This document shows positions 51,246 to 62,493 of a stretch of 64,000 nucleotides of DNA, piece after piece. Position 1 is the first letter of the stretch. Each line of letters begins with the position of its first letter. The notes beneath the pieces are model-generated. The model saw nothing but the letters and a program-made list of their open reading frames with translations. It searched no databases and was not told where the DNA came from. The translations under genes and the position numbers were made by a program. This DNA is from Actinostola sp. cb2023 (taxonomy: Eukaryota; Cnidaria; Anthozoa; Actiniaria; Actinostolidae): assembly GCA_033675265.1 (NCBI GenBank), contig JAUJYZ010001369.1:302913-366912 (forward strand), written 5' to 3'.

Positions 51246-52375
51246 GTTAGGGTTTCGAGGTGTCCGCGGCACACCCCTACCCAAAAATACCCTTAGTGCC
51301 CCCCCCCCCCCCCCCCCCCGAGAGATAAAATGTCTGTCCTTTGTCAGCGCATGCGCCGTATTGACCATACCTTGACACACGATCAAATTGGGTTAGTTTT
51401 ATATCCAATGAGCGTCGAGATGGTATGTCACGTGATTCGATCACCACATTGAAGGTATCCTTGCCTTTCAAATCACCAGAAGCTACATAGCTAGAGTAAC
51501 AGAGATGTGAATAACAAGTTGCGAGAAGAATCACGTCTTTCACGGACTTCATCGAACTGTACGGCACGCAATCTAATACATGACTGATCGGTGTAGAAAT
51601 GTTCGATTTGTTTCCTTAGAATGTTTGATCAACTGTTTGTCTAATTGATTATTTAACATCCCTACAGCGTATTCGACTAAAAACTATTTTCATGTGGTCA
51701 TTAGTTGCAGGTGTATCCCATCCTTGACACATGTACAGAGATTCGGCATTCGAAGTTCCATATCATTGCACGTGCGGTTGGCAGAAATGGGTGTAAAAAG
51801 ACCCCTTGGACTGACACGCCCAGTTAAGGAGTCAAGCAATGCCATTATTGAATGATGCAGATCGATGACATTCACCAGTCGATGTTGGTTAATAGTTAAC
51901 GCGTTAAGAGCTTCTTTACCTAAACGATTCGCTACTTTATTGGGGATGATTATGAAGAGATGTGGATGAAACATTTCAAAGCGACCTTCGATGCTGTCAA
52001 CAGTATATCTTGTGTAAGTATTACCGTGGTCTGCTAACATGATGGTGATGGTATCTTCACTAAGGGACAGTTCATTGATATACCCAACCAGGCCGTTGTC
52101 CAGTGTGTTTGAATTCGTCTTCCAAGGTGTTCATGACCAACATTTGAAGACATATAAGTAACTAACGGTAAGGCATGTGATGTGTAGTTAAAAAAGTACG
52201 AATGTTGGAAGTGACCGCTGTAGCAAATTTGAGTAGGATCATAAAATGGTGATGAGTTACGCCATAGACGTATTCCAGGATTTCACAGCTCGCATCAGTC
52301 ATTCCTACCAAGATATAAACACAGTTTAGAACCAGAATAATCAGCTATAGACGGATTGACAAACATAATCACTTA

Positions 52376-52835
52376 CCAAATATGGAATTTGTTTCCAATA
52401 TGGAAATTGATTCCCAAATATGGAATTAGATTCCCGAATATGGAATCTGGTTCCCAAATATGTAAATTGGTTCCCAAATATAGAATTTGTTTCCAATATG
52501 GAATTAGATTCCCAAATATGGAATTTGATTCCCAAACTGATATGGAAATTGAGTTCCAAATATGGAATTAGATACCCGAATATGGAATCTGGTTCCCAAA
52601 TATGTAAATTGGTTCCCAAATATAGAATTTGTTTCCAATATGGAATTAGATTCCCAAATATGGAATTTGATTCCCAAACTGATATGGAAATTGAGTTCCA
52701 AATATGGAATTAGATTCCCGAATATGGAAATTGATTCCCAAATATGGAAATTGGTTCCCAAATATGGAAATTGGTTCCCAAATATGGAAATTGGTTCCCA
52801 AATATGGAAATTAAGTCCCAAATATGGAATTTAGT
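52376..52835. repeat. 17-bp minisatellite (CCCAAATATGGAA)
   Basis: About 27 units of TTCCCAAATATGGAAAT and variants (AATTAGA, AATTTGT, AATCTGG), with a larger repeating block of about 140 bp visible twice. It lies between segments of the broken DUF229 gene. Confidence 0.95.
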
Positions 52836-53193
52836 GCTCAACAAATAAGGCATTTCACGGCAACAGAGCACCAAGTTAAGGAATTATTGACATGAAACTG
52901 CTCGTCTTTTTAATCAATTCCAGGCTGATAATTATACCCGCTTCAAGAACAATGTTGACTTGTCTATTGACTTTCTATAAAATTTAGTTGCACGAGTAGG
53001 GGATTGGGGAGAGTTGGCTCTCAAGGTATCACGGGGGCCTGGTGAGAAGATGTTCAATTTGTTCTTCAATCTCTGGAATGTCTCCTTGGTGCCACGCAAC
53101 CGGCATTCACATTCAGACAACGGCAAACCTACTCGACCCAATCCCTAACTTACTAATGATATCCTTACCCACGTGGTCGATGAAGTTTTCTTT

Positions 53194-53448
53194 TAAGGAG
53201 GCTCCATATAGTTTAAGGGCCTTTATACCAAACGTAAAAAACATCTTATAGCTAATACAGATGTATAATTTGACACCCGTTCAGCCAACCATATGACACA
53301 TATTTTACCGTGTAGTTTTGGAGTTTCTTTTCAAAAAAGATCGCCCGCGCATGACGTCATCAAAATAAAAATTATTCAAGTTCCATTATTGCGCATGCTC
53401 ATGGTCTTTGCGCGCGCGCGCTTGCTTAAGCTATATGGAGCCACCTTA
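53194..53448. mobile_element. TTAA-flanked MITE
   Basis: TTAAGGAGGCTCCATATAGT then TTAAG is mirrored by CTTAAGCTATATGGAGCC then ACCTTAA. TTAA at both borders suggests a piggyBac-type insertion. It has no coding capacity. Confidence 0.75.
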
Positions 53449-53944
53449 AAACGCGCCAAACATGGTTCCCGCATGGACGGAGTGTCTTCCCTTGGTCCGC
53501 TCTAGCGGAAGTAGTTTCCCATTGAATAAAGCATGAGTATTTTCAGTAGTGTGTCCTTCAACTGCTTGAAACAGCTCGAACACTCGAGCAGGCGCTGACC
53601 AAGAATCATTGGTCCATTTACTAAACACTTCAATAGTTTTGGGCAAAGATCGGTAGAAATGAGCCCGCGATACTGAATCAAGAAGAAGAATATTACATTT
53701 ACAAAAACCACTATTTGGAAACTTCGTTCGCTCATAGCTCGGGTAAAGAAATGCTCTAGTGCTCCAAAATTTGGCCCAGATTTGTTATTTTGCTAGCTCT
53801 ACAAGATCATAAGGTTTTTTTATTTTATTTGGCAAAGGAACAAAAATTATATTTTCGAAAATTTGAGAAACAAGGCCGTAATCCGCAAATTACCACGTGG
53901 TTGCCAAACGAAGAATAGGGGTTTATCTGACAAGGGCTCGGTCA

Positions 53945-54340
53945 AAATCCGGCACGACTCGTAAAAATATCCAGCCGTATTACACAAACTACTCCTGTAA
54001 TAAATTGTTTATTATACGACAACAAAATTAACAAACGTCTTTTTCTCTTTCTTTTTTTATTTGCGACCGGACAAAACAAGAAACAATTAAACTGAGCGCG
54101 CGCGCAAAATTGACGTGTCCGAATTCTCAAAGCGTGTAATACGCTGTCATATTTGTACTCGTTATTTGTACTGTAAGATTACAAAGTTGTGTAATAATTA
54201 GATCTTTATTTTGGTTTTTCCCGTAATACGGGCTGATATTTAACGAGTTGCGATGTATTTTTCCGAGTCCCGAAGGGACGAGGAAAATGCGAGTAACGAG
54301 TACAATATCAGCCCGTATTACGGGAAAAACCCCAAATAAG
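53945..54340. mobile_element. Fold-back element, copy 1
   Basis: It shares AAAATATCCAGCCGTATTAC, TTTATTTGCGACCGGACAAA and ACTGAGCGCGCGCGCAAAAT with 56820-57190. TTTTTCCCGTAATACGGGCT pairs with AGCCCGTATTACGGGAAAAA inside this copy. Confidence 0.75.
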
Positions 54341-54429
54341 TTTATTATTATACTACTTTTGAACGAAAACATAATTGTCCGTTTTTGAGTAAATTTATCT
54401 AATAATTATTTCAAAACCTTTCAAGGTCC

Positions 54430-54670
54430 GCGCGCTCTTTTACAATAACAGACACAGAGGAATGACGAATCGCTACGCTCGCGCACGGAGGCCAGCGCAC
54501 GCTTGAAACGGTTTTTTTCTTTCTTTCAAACTTTATCCTTGCTTTTAGGATGATTTTTTGACTTTGTTGTTTTTAAAAAAGAAATCGCAAGCGGTTTTCC
54601 ATTGTCTATACTCTTATTGACAATGGATTTGACATCACAAAATGTTCAAAACTTTGCAGTGAAACCGGTT
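54430..54670. mobile_element. TCTGTACTCTTATTGACA family member
   Basis: It contains TTTTACAATAACAGACACAG, CGCGCACGGAGGCCAGCGCA and CTTATTGACAATGGATTTGA, matching the intronic family at 21072-23190 of the PRR11-like gene. Confidence 0.65.
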
Positions 54671-54796
54671 TTAGAACTATGGTAATACGGCTTTCGAACT
54701 ATGGTAATACGGCTCCATATTTTCGAGTTCTCTTGACCTTATAAGGTAAAATTACGTAATAGTAGTTATAACAAGGGACGCTCCATGAGCGTACAC

Positions 54797-55138
54797 TTAG
54801 CCTGCGTAGCAAGCGTTTCTTTTGCGGGGAAATTAAAGGGCGAAAATGTTTTTCCGATACGAAAATTCCGTTTTGGGCCGCGCGAAAGCTAAGTCGAGTG
54901 CAAAAAGCCGGAATTAGGCGGAGGGGGGGGGGGGGAGAGGACGGGAAGATATTTCAACTGTCTCTCGGGAGTTCTCCTCCTCTCCCTCCCCCTAATTCCA
55001 GCTTTTTGCACTCGTCCTTAGGTTTTCGCGCGGCCAAAAACCTGAAACCAGCTATCCCAAAACAACTTTTTCGTATCAAAAACAACTTTTTCGCCCTTTA
55101 TTTACCCCCAAAAGAAAACGCGTGCTACGCAGGCTAGC
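54797..55138. mobile_element. 342-bp palindromic element with central G run
   Basis: ACTTAGCCTGCGTAGCAAGC pairs with the inverted GTGCTACGCAGGCTAGCGT. GAGTGCAAAAAGCCGGAATTA pairs with its mirror. A G run (54921-54934) marks the centre. Confidence 0.8.
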
Positions 55139-55146
55139 GTACACTC

Positions 55147-56340
55147 GGGCTTATGAAAGGACAATGTCAGTTGCGTGAGGAGACGACCTGACAATGACTG
55201 ACAAGTTTGCGTGACGAGGGAGACTATATGTCTGCCAGATGAAGGGCTATACGATCTCGAGTTACGAACATTGACCTTACTTGCCTTAAATGCTTTGATG
55301 TAGTTTTGAAGTACGATTTTTACGATTCCTTTTCGCTTCTGAATTTTTTTCAAACGTGGAATAAAATAAACATCCCTCATGAGTTAGAACTTTCGTATTT
55401 TTAAACATCCCGTTGATTCAGTATGATGTGACAAAAGCTCGACCAAATCTGCCTGTCTCTGCCTATACATTAAAAAAATCTTGTTCGATTTAGCTCGAAA
55501 TCAGATTAAAGGAATTATCGATTAAAAATCAAAAGCTGCTTCTGTTAGATTAAGATGTGACTCCTCAAGTGACCTCCAAATACGTTTAATACGTATGACA
55601 GCGTACTTTCAAGAGTCGGAGATCTTTATCTATGAGTCACCGACCGAAATAGTCTCCCTTGTCACTGAGCGTCTTCTTCTGCAATAGATCCCTAAAATCT
55701 AAGGACGTTTGATTTCGATTGTATTTTTTGCCGTTTTCACTGACTCTGTTTTGAGCGTGGAAATTCTGTTTTAAATAGCCCTCGCGGCAGTTCGTTATAT
55801 AAAATGAAAAGGACAATGTCAGTTGCGTGAGGAGAGACCTGACAATGACTGGACAGTTGCGTGACGAGGGGAGAGTATATGTCTGCCAATGAAGGGCTAT
55901 ACGATTTACGAACATTGACCTTGCTTGCCTTAAATGCTTTGATGTAGTTTTGAAGAACGATTTTTACGATTCCTTTTCCTTCTGAATTTTTTCAAACGTG
56001 GAATAAAATAAACATCCATCATGAGCTACTGAAAATAACTCGACTGGCTCGACTGTTTGCATGACTTCTGTCCATGTACAGCATATAAGCTTTGCTGTTA
56101 ATAGATGGAGTTATACATGACCGTTGTACGGCGTTGGTCGTGAGTTTAATTATAACAAGAGTCCGCGGAGATCTTTATCTATGAGTCAGACACAAGTCTC
56201 CCTCGTCCTTGAGCGTCTTTCTTCTATAATAGATCCCTAAAATCTAAGGACGTTTTGATTTCGATTGTATTTTTGTTTTTGCCGTTCACTGACCTGTTTT
56301 GAGCGTGAAATTCGGTTTTAAAATCAACGGTTCTTAAAAT
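55147..56340 (+). repeat. Two-copy tandem duplication
   Basis: Block A (55155-55385) recurs at 55808-56024, sharing AAGGACAATGTCAGTTGCGT and TGGAATAAAATAAACATCC. Block B (55617-55790) recurs at 56166-56335, sharing GAGATCTTTATCTATGAGTC and ATCCCTAAAATCTAAGGACG. The order A-B-A-B shows one duplicated unit of about 550-650 bp, since diverged by small indels. Confidence 0.85.
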
Positions 56341-56819
56341 AGGAGGTCGCGGTAATAGATGTATGACTCAGATAAGGATCCCTTTACAACTGTCATCTTA
56401 CTGAAAAGAACACGGATTTTTCGAACATTGACCTTGCTCGACTCGCCTTTGTCTCAATTCCATTTTTGGATCCTGAGTTCGAGTTCGTGGAAAGGCGTTA
56501 TAGAACAGCCGATAAAACACGGGCTTTAAAACAGGCTCATTTCACAGACAAAGCATACGGCTATTCGTGTGGGCCCACTCTGAAAGATGTCGTTTCATTT
56601 ATAACAAAAGCAAACGCGCCTTAGCTTCATCGTGGAATGATCAAACTACAATCCTGAAACTTAATAGCTTGAAGATCTATGATGAGAAATCGTTGAAACT
56701 CGATAGGATCACAATACATCGAATCTTCGCATTTTTTTTGTCATTCCTTCACCTGAAAAAATCAAAATAAAAAAATAAAAAAAAACTAAAGTGTATTTTC
56801 TAACTCGGGCTTCCTTCCG

Positions 56820-57190
56820 AAGGGCCCGAGTAATAAATAGAGTTATTACACGGGAAGTTGTGTAAGATACGGCTGGATATTTTACGAGTCGTGCCGTATT
56901 TTGACGAGCCGTAGGCGAGTCAAAATACAAACAGACGAGTAAAAATATCCAGCCGTATTACACAACTACCCGTGTAATAAAATGTTTTATTATACGACAA
57001 CAAAAAGCAAAACGTCTTTTTCTCTTTCTTTTTATTTGCGACCGGACAAAACAAGAAACAAACTGAGCGCGCGCGCAAAATTGACGTGTCCGAATTCTCA
57101 AACGTGTAATACGCTGTCATATTTGTACTCGTATTTGTACTGTAAGATTACAAGTTGTGTAATAATAAATATTGATATTATTCCGGTAAT
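56820..57190. mobile_element. Fold-back element, copy 2
   Basis: Same family as 53945-54340, with TATTTTACGAGTCGTGCCGT and its near mirror around CCAGCCGTATTACACAACTA. The two copies are direct repeats over about 240 bp. Confidence 0.75.
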
Positions 57191-57213
57191 ACCTCCACAA
57201 GATTTTTAAAAGA

Positions 57214-58550
57214 GCTTGGACCACAGGTAGCCCGAAGGGCTCAGAAATCAGTGGCGTAAATACGAGTAAATATATGGGCTTTCTTGTTCTGGTGTACTTG
57301 AATAAATAAATAAAAAATCGTTTGCCTTTATTCGAAAACATACTTGTTCCTTTTGTTGTAAATTTATCTCTGTAGGAATTTCTAAACCATTTTGAAATTG
57401 AGAGAGTTACGGCGGTTTTAAAAAAAATTCCCTACCAGTAAGAAAATATAGAAGGTAGGTCACTCATGGCCGCCAGCGAACTCACATGGTCCCACTCAAA
57501 TGCTCGTAAATCTCTCGAAACTAGACATAACGCCAAATTTCTTTCGGTAAACTGTAGTTTTTTACAAGTCCGATAAATCAACACTACCATTCCTTTCTCT
57601 TACTCATCGCTATCTGCATCCATGAGGAAGGTTTTTTGTGACTTTCATCGGCACATGAACCTCTGTACCTTCAAGTCTGACACGGATTTTGAACGGCCGT
57701 ACAAAAATGCACACACCGGGGAGGGACAGAGGTACATTTGGACACTTGAATAAAATTTCCGTACCCTCCCGTGATTGCAACCATATCTTGTCAGAGATTA
57801 TAATAAAAATCTTTTCTTCGAATTCGTGTTGATTTTCAATACCCCATTTGGAATTTGCTCCAAAGGCCTTTTCCTTGAATTTGACAGAAGAAATACTGTA
57901 ATCTATGATAGAACGAAATTTTATTCAAGTGTCAACTTGATTAGATTATTACTACTGCACGTTCGTATTTTGAACGAGCTTCACGCTCCTGGACGACACG
58001 TGTTGAAATATAAAACTATTGTATGTACCTTTGTCCCTCCCCGGTATGTGCATTTTTTGTACGGCCGTTCAAATCGCGTGTCAGACTTGAAGGTACAGAG
58101 GTTCATGTTGCCGATGAAAGTCACAAAAACCTTCCTCATGGATTCAGATAGCGATGAGTAAGAGAAAGGAATGGTAGTGTGATTTATCGGACTTGTATTG
58201 GACTACAGTTTACCGAAAGAAATTTGGCGTTATGTCTAGTTTCGAGAGATTTACGAGCATTTGAGTGGGACCATGTGAGTTCGCTGGCGGCCATGAGTGA
58301 CCTACCTTCTATATTGTCTTACTGGTAGGGAATTTTTTTTTAAACCGCCGTAACTCTCTCAATTTTCAAGCGGAATGGCCTAGAAAATCCCTACAGAGGT
58401 AAAGGACAACACAAGGAACAAGTACGAGTCGAATAAAGGCAAACGATTTTTTATTTATTTATTCAAGTACACCAGAACAAGAAAGCCCATACATTTACTG
58501 TATTTACGCCACTGATACTGAGCTTGGGCTACCTGTGCTTGGACTACCTG
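57214..58550. mobile_element. 1.34 kb fold-back element with arms of about 520 bp
   Basis: The left arm runs from GGACCACAGGTAGCCC to about 57736 and the right arm from about 58020 to GGCTACCTGTGCTTGGACTA. Diagnostic pairs are GGTGTACTTGAATAAATAAA and TTTATTTATTCAAGTACACC, and GAACGGCCGTACAAAAATGC and its inverse. The spacer is about 280 bp. A 128-codon plus-strand frame (57775-58161) starts in the spacer and ends in the right arm with MDSDSDE; I recognise no domain in it. Confidence 0.85.
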
Positions 58551-59712
58551 TGATGAAATAGCTGATAAACTATTGAAATAGTTCATAAGGTCCTAATTTG
58601 ATTATGATCCCTTAAATTCCCTTATCAAGCTATTTCTCAATTCAAGATCAGTTCAATTATCCTGTCTAGATCTCATTTTGACTGGCCACCGGAAGGGAAA
58701 TTAAATGCATGAATCTTATATAGCATTAGAGCTAGTTCAGCTAAAAAGCAGAAAAGGGTCATTATCCAGTCATTATCCGGATATACCAGCTAGCACTGTG
58801 TGTTGACATTTACCTATTATCCACTTAGCGCATACCTCAAATATCTAACAGACGAATAAAAGTCTTAGACAAGACAAGTATGATAAACCAAAGAGTCGAG
58901 ATTGTTTAGCAAGCAGTAAATTTAAAATCACAACATTACTGAATAGTTTGCCTCTCACTGATATATCTTGACGGATTGTGTCAAAGCGAAATGCCTGCAT
59001 GCGCAGAGTGCTTTAAAAAAACTGATCACTATATACCATTATAGGTGCAGTTTCTTTGATACTGTGGGCGTTTAGACAGATTAGCACTGACAAGCCAACG
59101 AAGTAATAACATAGTATTATAGCAAATGGACGATAATGCGGCTAGATGTCGCCACTTAAAATACCTTCTTTTATCAAACGTATTTACAGGAGACTCAAAT
59201 GAAAATAACAATTGTCAGGGGTATTGACGGAAGCACTTATCAGCTTGCATATTACGCGCGTCATGAAAGAATAACCAAACTTTTGTCAGTATGGAATTCG
59301 AGACTGTTTTCACTGCTAATTGCCAAAATTATCGTCAATGTATCAGATCAGTGAGCTAGTGCAGTAATAGAGGAACGTACGTCCTTTTGTGGCTACGGAA
59401 AATATAATGTCAGATTCCGATGGTTCCAAGTCATTAATTAGCCAAAATGCGCGCCAAAAACCAGGAGACGACGCGTTTGCACATCACTGACATTTTGGCG
59501 CGCTTTTTTGGCGCGGCGCGCGCACCTTTGTTGTAATGTTTCCTGCCAAAAAAAACATCAATATTATCATTGGTTGACACATTTTAGGGAACTCACAATT
59601 CCAAAGTTGTGGAAAAGATTGCTTATCAAACAAAGGTAAAGCCAGCCGTTTCAGTATCAGTGTTTAGTTAGGCATGTAAGGAGGTTTGCATGAACACGTG
59701 AAATAGGAACTA
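58551..59712. other. No gene recognised
   Basis: AT-rich unique sequence. It includes a GC-rich imperfect palindrome at about 59450-59525 (AAATGCGCGCCAAAAA and TTTTGGCGCGCTTTTTTGGC). There is no coding signal. Confidence 0.35.
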
Positions 59713-60524
59713 CAGTAAAAACCCGCATAAAAGAACCCCTATTTTTCCCAAGTCAGGCTGAAATGGTTCTTATATATTGGGTGTCTAGTGAGAAATCAGG
59801 CTGAATAGGTTCTTATATATTGGGTGTCTAGTGAGAAATCAGGCTGAATAGGTTTCTTATATATTGGGTGTCTAGTGAGAAATCAGGCTGAAATGGTTCT
59901 TGTATATTGGGTGTCTAGTGAGAAATCAGGCTGAATAGGTTCTTATATATTGGGTGTCTAGTGAGAAATCAGGCTGAATAGGTTCTTATATATTGGGTGT
60001 CTAGTGAGAAATCAGGCTGAATAGGTTCTTATATATTGGGTGTCTAGTGAGAAATCAGGCTGAATAGGTTCTTATATATATTGGGTGTCTAGTGAGAAAT
60101 CAGGCTGAATAGGTTCTTATATATTGGGTGTCTAGTGAGAAATCAGGCTGAATAGGTTCTTAACAGGTTCTTATTTACAGGGCAAAAAAACAAAACAATT
60201 GTTCCTGATATGGTGTATTTCCTTACAAATTGTTTTAATTAGTAAACTATTGACCCTGGAAGGTCTAATATTCACACTAAACATTAACAACCCAACTGTA
60301 TAGTACTTATAATATTTCTGCATACTCATATTCTAATGTCTGTTTCCAATGACCCTAAAGCATGCTCTGTACCTGTGTGTTCTGAGCTTTAGTCAATTTT
60401 TCACATAAGAACCTGCTTCATTTGTCAGGCTGAACTGGTTCTTATATATTGGGTGCTTAATTGGCTAAATTTCAGCCTGGAGGTTCTTAATCTGCAGTTT
60501 CTTATATATGCGGGTTTTTTACTG
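59713..60524. mobile_element. 812-bp TA-flanked MITE containing a minisatellite
   Basis: The ends CAGTAAAAACCCGCATAA and ATATGCGGGTTTTTTACTG are each bordered by TA, the pattern of Tc1/mariner elements. The left interior holds a 43-bp tandem array (59755-60165). There is no transposase frame. Confidence 0.88.
59755..60165 (+). repeat. 43-bp tandem array inside the MITE
   Basis: About nine copies of AGGCTGAATAGGTTCTTATA then TATTGGGTGTCTAGTGAGAA ATC. A single diverged unit (CAGGCTGAACTGGTTCTTAT) sits at about 60427, near the other end of the element. Confidence 0.95.
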
Positions 60525-60903
60525 TATTAGTTAATAGCAGGAGCCCATAGTTATGGGCTAATTGGTAAATAGTCAAATGAAAACAAAAACAAAAGCACAA
60601 TTGGGGCATTTTCCATTTAGCGGCATATAGAAGCGGAATAGTACATATTATGATAATCACAATCAGTTCTATAGTTACACGCTAACTTTTACGTCAGATA
60701 ACTTTATCAGTTTATTATCAAGAAAGAATCCCTTGCTGTTCATTGTGTACGTGCCATTCTACTTAAGCAGTTAATTAATTGAAAACAAAGTCATTGAACC
60801 AAATGGTATTTACAATTAATTAATTAGATTGTTTATAAATAATTGATAAGTTAACTGATCAAACAAGCGAACCGAGGCTCTCAAAAGTAGATATATAGTT
60901 CTT

Positions 60904-61276
60904 AATGAGGGTTTATCATGTAATTTCAAACTCATAGGACAAAAAATGATTATCATAGCTGGAAAGAGCTCGTTGAAAATAAGTAAAAGTGTGAAGTTTG
61001 GAAATGATCGCTTCACAAATAGCCGCGAAGATATGAATTTTCAAAAATCGAAATTTTATATGAAAACCTTTGGAACAGTTACGCTTGGAGGCAACTCTTG
61101 CCTCCAACAAAGGTTTCGGCATCCAAAATTTCAATTTTTGAAAATTCATATCTTCGCAATTTGTGAAGCGATCTTTTCCAAACTTCACATTTTTACTAAT
61201 TTCAACGAGCTCTTTCCAGCTATGATAATCATTTTTTTGTCCTATGAGTTTTGAAATTACATGATAAACCCTCATT
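60904..61276. mobile_element. 373-bp near-perfect hairpin element
   Basis: AATGAGGGTTTATCATGTAA is mirrored by TTACATGATAAACCCTCATT. The two arms pair along almost their whole length, through GGAAAGAGCTCGTTGAAA and GCGAAGATATGAATTTTCAA. The tip is GAGGCAACTCTTGCCTC. Frames on both strands here mirror each other and are not genes. Confidence 0.9.
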
Positions 61277-61643
61277 GAGAGGATATTTAATAATAATAAT
61301 AATATTATTAATAATAAATTATTAGAAAAAGTATTATTTTATAGTTGGTGTATGATGTCTAACGACCGTTACCAACTCAATAAATGTAGATAATTGTTTC
61401 TCAAAAAAATTACATCATCTAAGATATATAAAATAGATAAAATAAATCCTTATTTTACGAAATTTAAATATGATCACTTGGATTGTTTACTTTGGACTGT
61501 TCAATAATAATTAACTAATAATATTGAAGTATAAACAATAAATATAAATAATAATATTAGATTATAAAATAATTTAGATCATAACGCGCGCTCTTTGGAG
61601 GATTGAGCATTATACAAAAGGCTCAGTCTCATACATACAACTA

Positions 61644-61772
61644 TCCCGGCGTAGTCAACGAACGTTCGGTAATCGAATCCAATCGAATCCAATCATTCGA
61701 TTGGTTTGGATTGGGTTCGGCAATCGAACATAATCGAACTGATTTGAAGCGAACATCTTTCATGCTCCGCGC

Positions 61773-61805
<33 letters not shown>

Positions 61806-62488
61806 AAAAAAGTTCAACACTTCTACAAACTCCGCTTTTGAGTTTTGCAGGGAAAAATGTAACTATGACATTATGAGAACACTGGTGGCACTAGTTACGG
61901 CAGTATCTTATATATGATGTACACTGTTGCCTGTGTGTCGATGAAACTACTGTGGTCATTTTTTCATCCAGTCAAAGTCCCCGAAGTGTCGTTCAAGTGC
62001 GATAACTATAACTGCAGATAAGATATAGGGGACCCAGTATAACCCAAGTATAAGAATAACCCGAACTCTCTGTTCTAAAGGCACTGGTTGATTTGCTGTT
62101 GTTGATGTTTTTTTAGTGTTTCTGTTCTTATCAGTGTTAAAAAACCTTAAACCCCCATTAGTGAAGGGCCCTTGAAATGTGTTTCAATAAAATTTATTGC
62201 GTTCCGTTTAGCCTTGGCTTACAAAGTTATTAGATGACAGAGATCTTCCGATTTTAATAGGACTGCAGTGCTTATCAATATATTATTTTTATAGCGTTTT
62301 ATTTTCACCGAACAAAATCGAAACCAATCTGATTGATTGTGAGTTCGATTGTGTTCGGATTCTCAACAAAAGTTCTGGTTCGATTCTGTTCGGATTGCCG
62401 AACCAATCGTAAAACAATCGTTCGATTGAATTCGATTTGAATTCGATTGATTTTTTGTTCGGTTTTGTTCGATTGGACTACGCCGGGA
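61644..62488. mobile_element. MITE with CCCGGCGTAGTC ends
   Basis: CCCGGCGTAGTC at the left and GACTACGCCGGG at the right are bordered by AACTAT (61638-61643 and 62488-62493), a likely 6-bp target duplication. Both ends are rich in diverged AATCGAA/TTCGATT repeats. An A run of about 26 bp lies at 61779-61804. Confidence 0.75.
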
Positions 62489-62493
62489 ACTAT

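Larger units (their letters stand above)
50299..51321. mobile_element. 1.02 kb poly-G/poly-C capped nested palindrome
   Basis: It begins CCCGGGGGGGAGGG, TACTCCCCTATATATGCTAT and GTGCCGCGGGATAGGGTATG, and ends in a C run, mirrored by GTCCGCGGCACACCCCTACC. Near-identical 11-bp flanks (GAGATAATATG at 50288-50298 and GAGATAAAATG at 51322-51332) look like a target duplication. Inside lie a copy of the CTCAAGTA..GGCCTGG family (50525-51075) and, within that, a further palindrome (50651-50800). Confidence 0.8.
51322..53672 (-). pseudogene. DUF229 (sulfatase-like) family gene, broken
   Basis: Three segments on the minus strand match the order of DUF229 proteins, which have an alkaline-phosphatase/sulfatase-like fold. 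Segment 53672-53500 reads SRAHFYRSLPKTIEVFSKW and HALFNGKLLPL. Segment 52285-51692 reads FYDPTQICYSGHF, then LDNGLVGYINELSL, then DTITIMLADHGN with the family DHG motif, and ends LCTCVKDG. Segment 51580-51333 reads CIRLRAVQF and then DRVSRYGQYGACADKG. A shift of frame occurs at 52098-52111, in an ACACAC stretch, between RRIQT and LDNG, and another is needed near 51500-51560. A TTAA element lies just past the first segment, an array at 52376-52835 and a 1 kb element after the third. The upstream catalytic part was not found. The family call is from motif memory. Confidence 0.55.

Noticed and set aside
52341..52834. Repetitive protein of PNMEIDSQIWKL type
   Set aside because: Comes from the 17-bp minisatellite, open on both strands, with no start context or splice support.
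60816..61275. Proteins with FPNFTLLLIFNELFPAMIII on both strands
   Set aside because: Arms of the 373-bp hairpin read in both directions.
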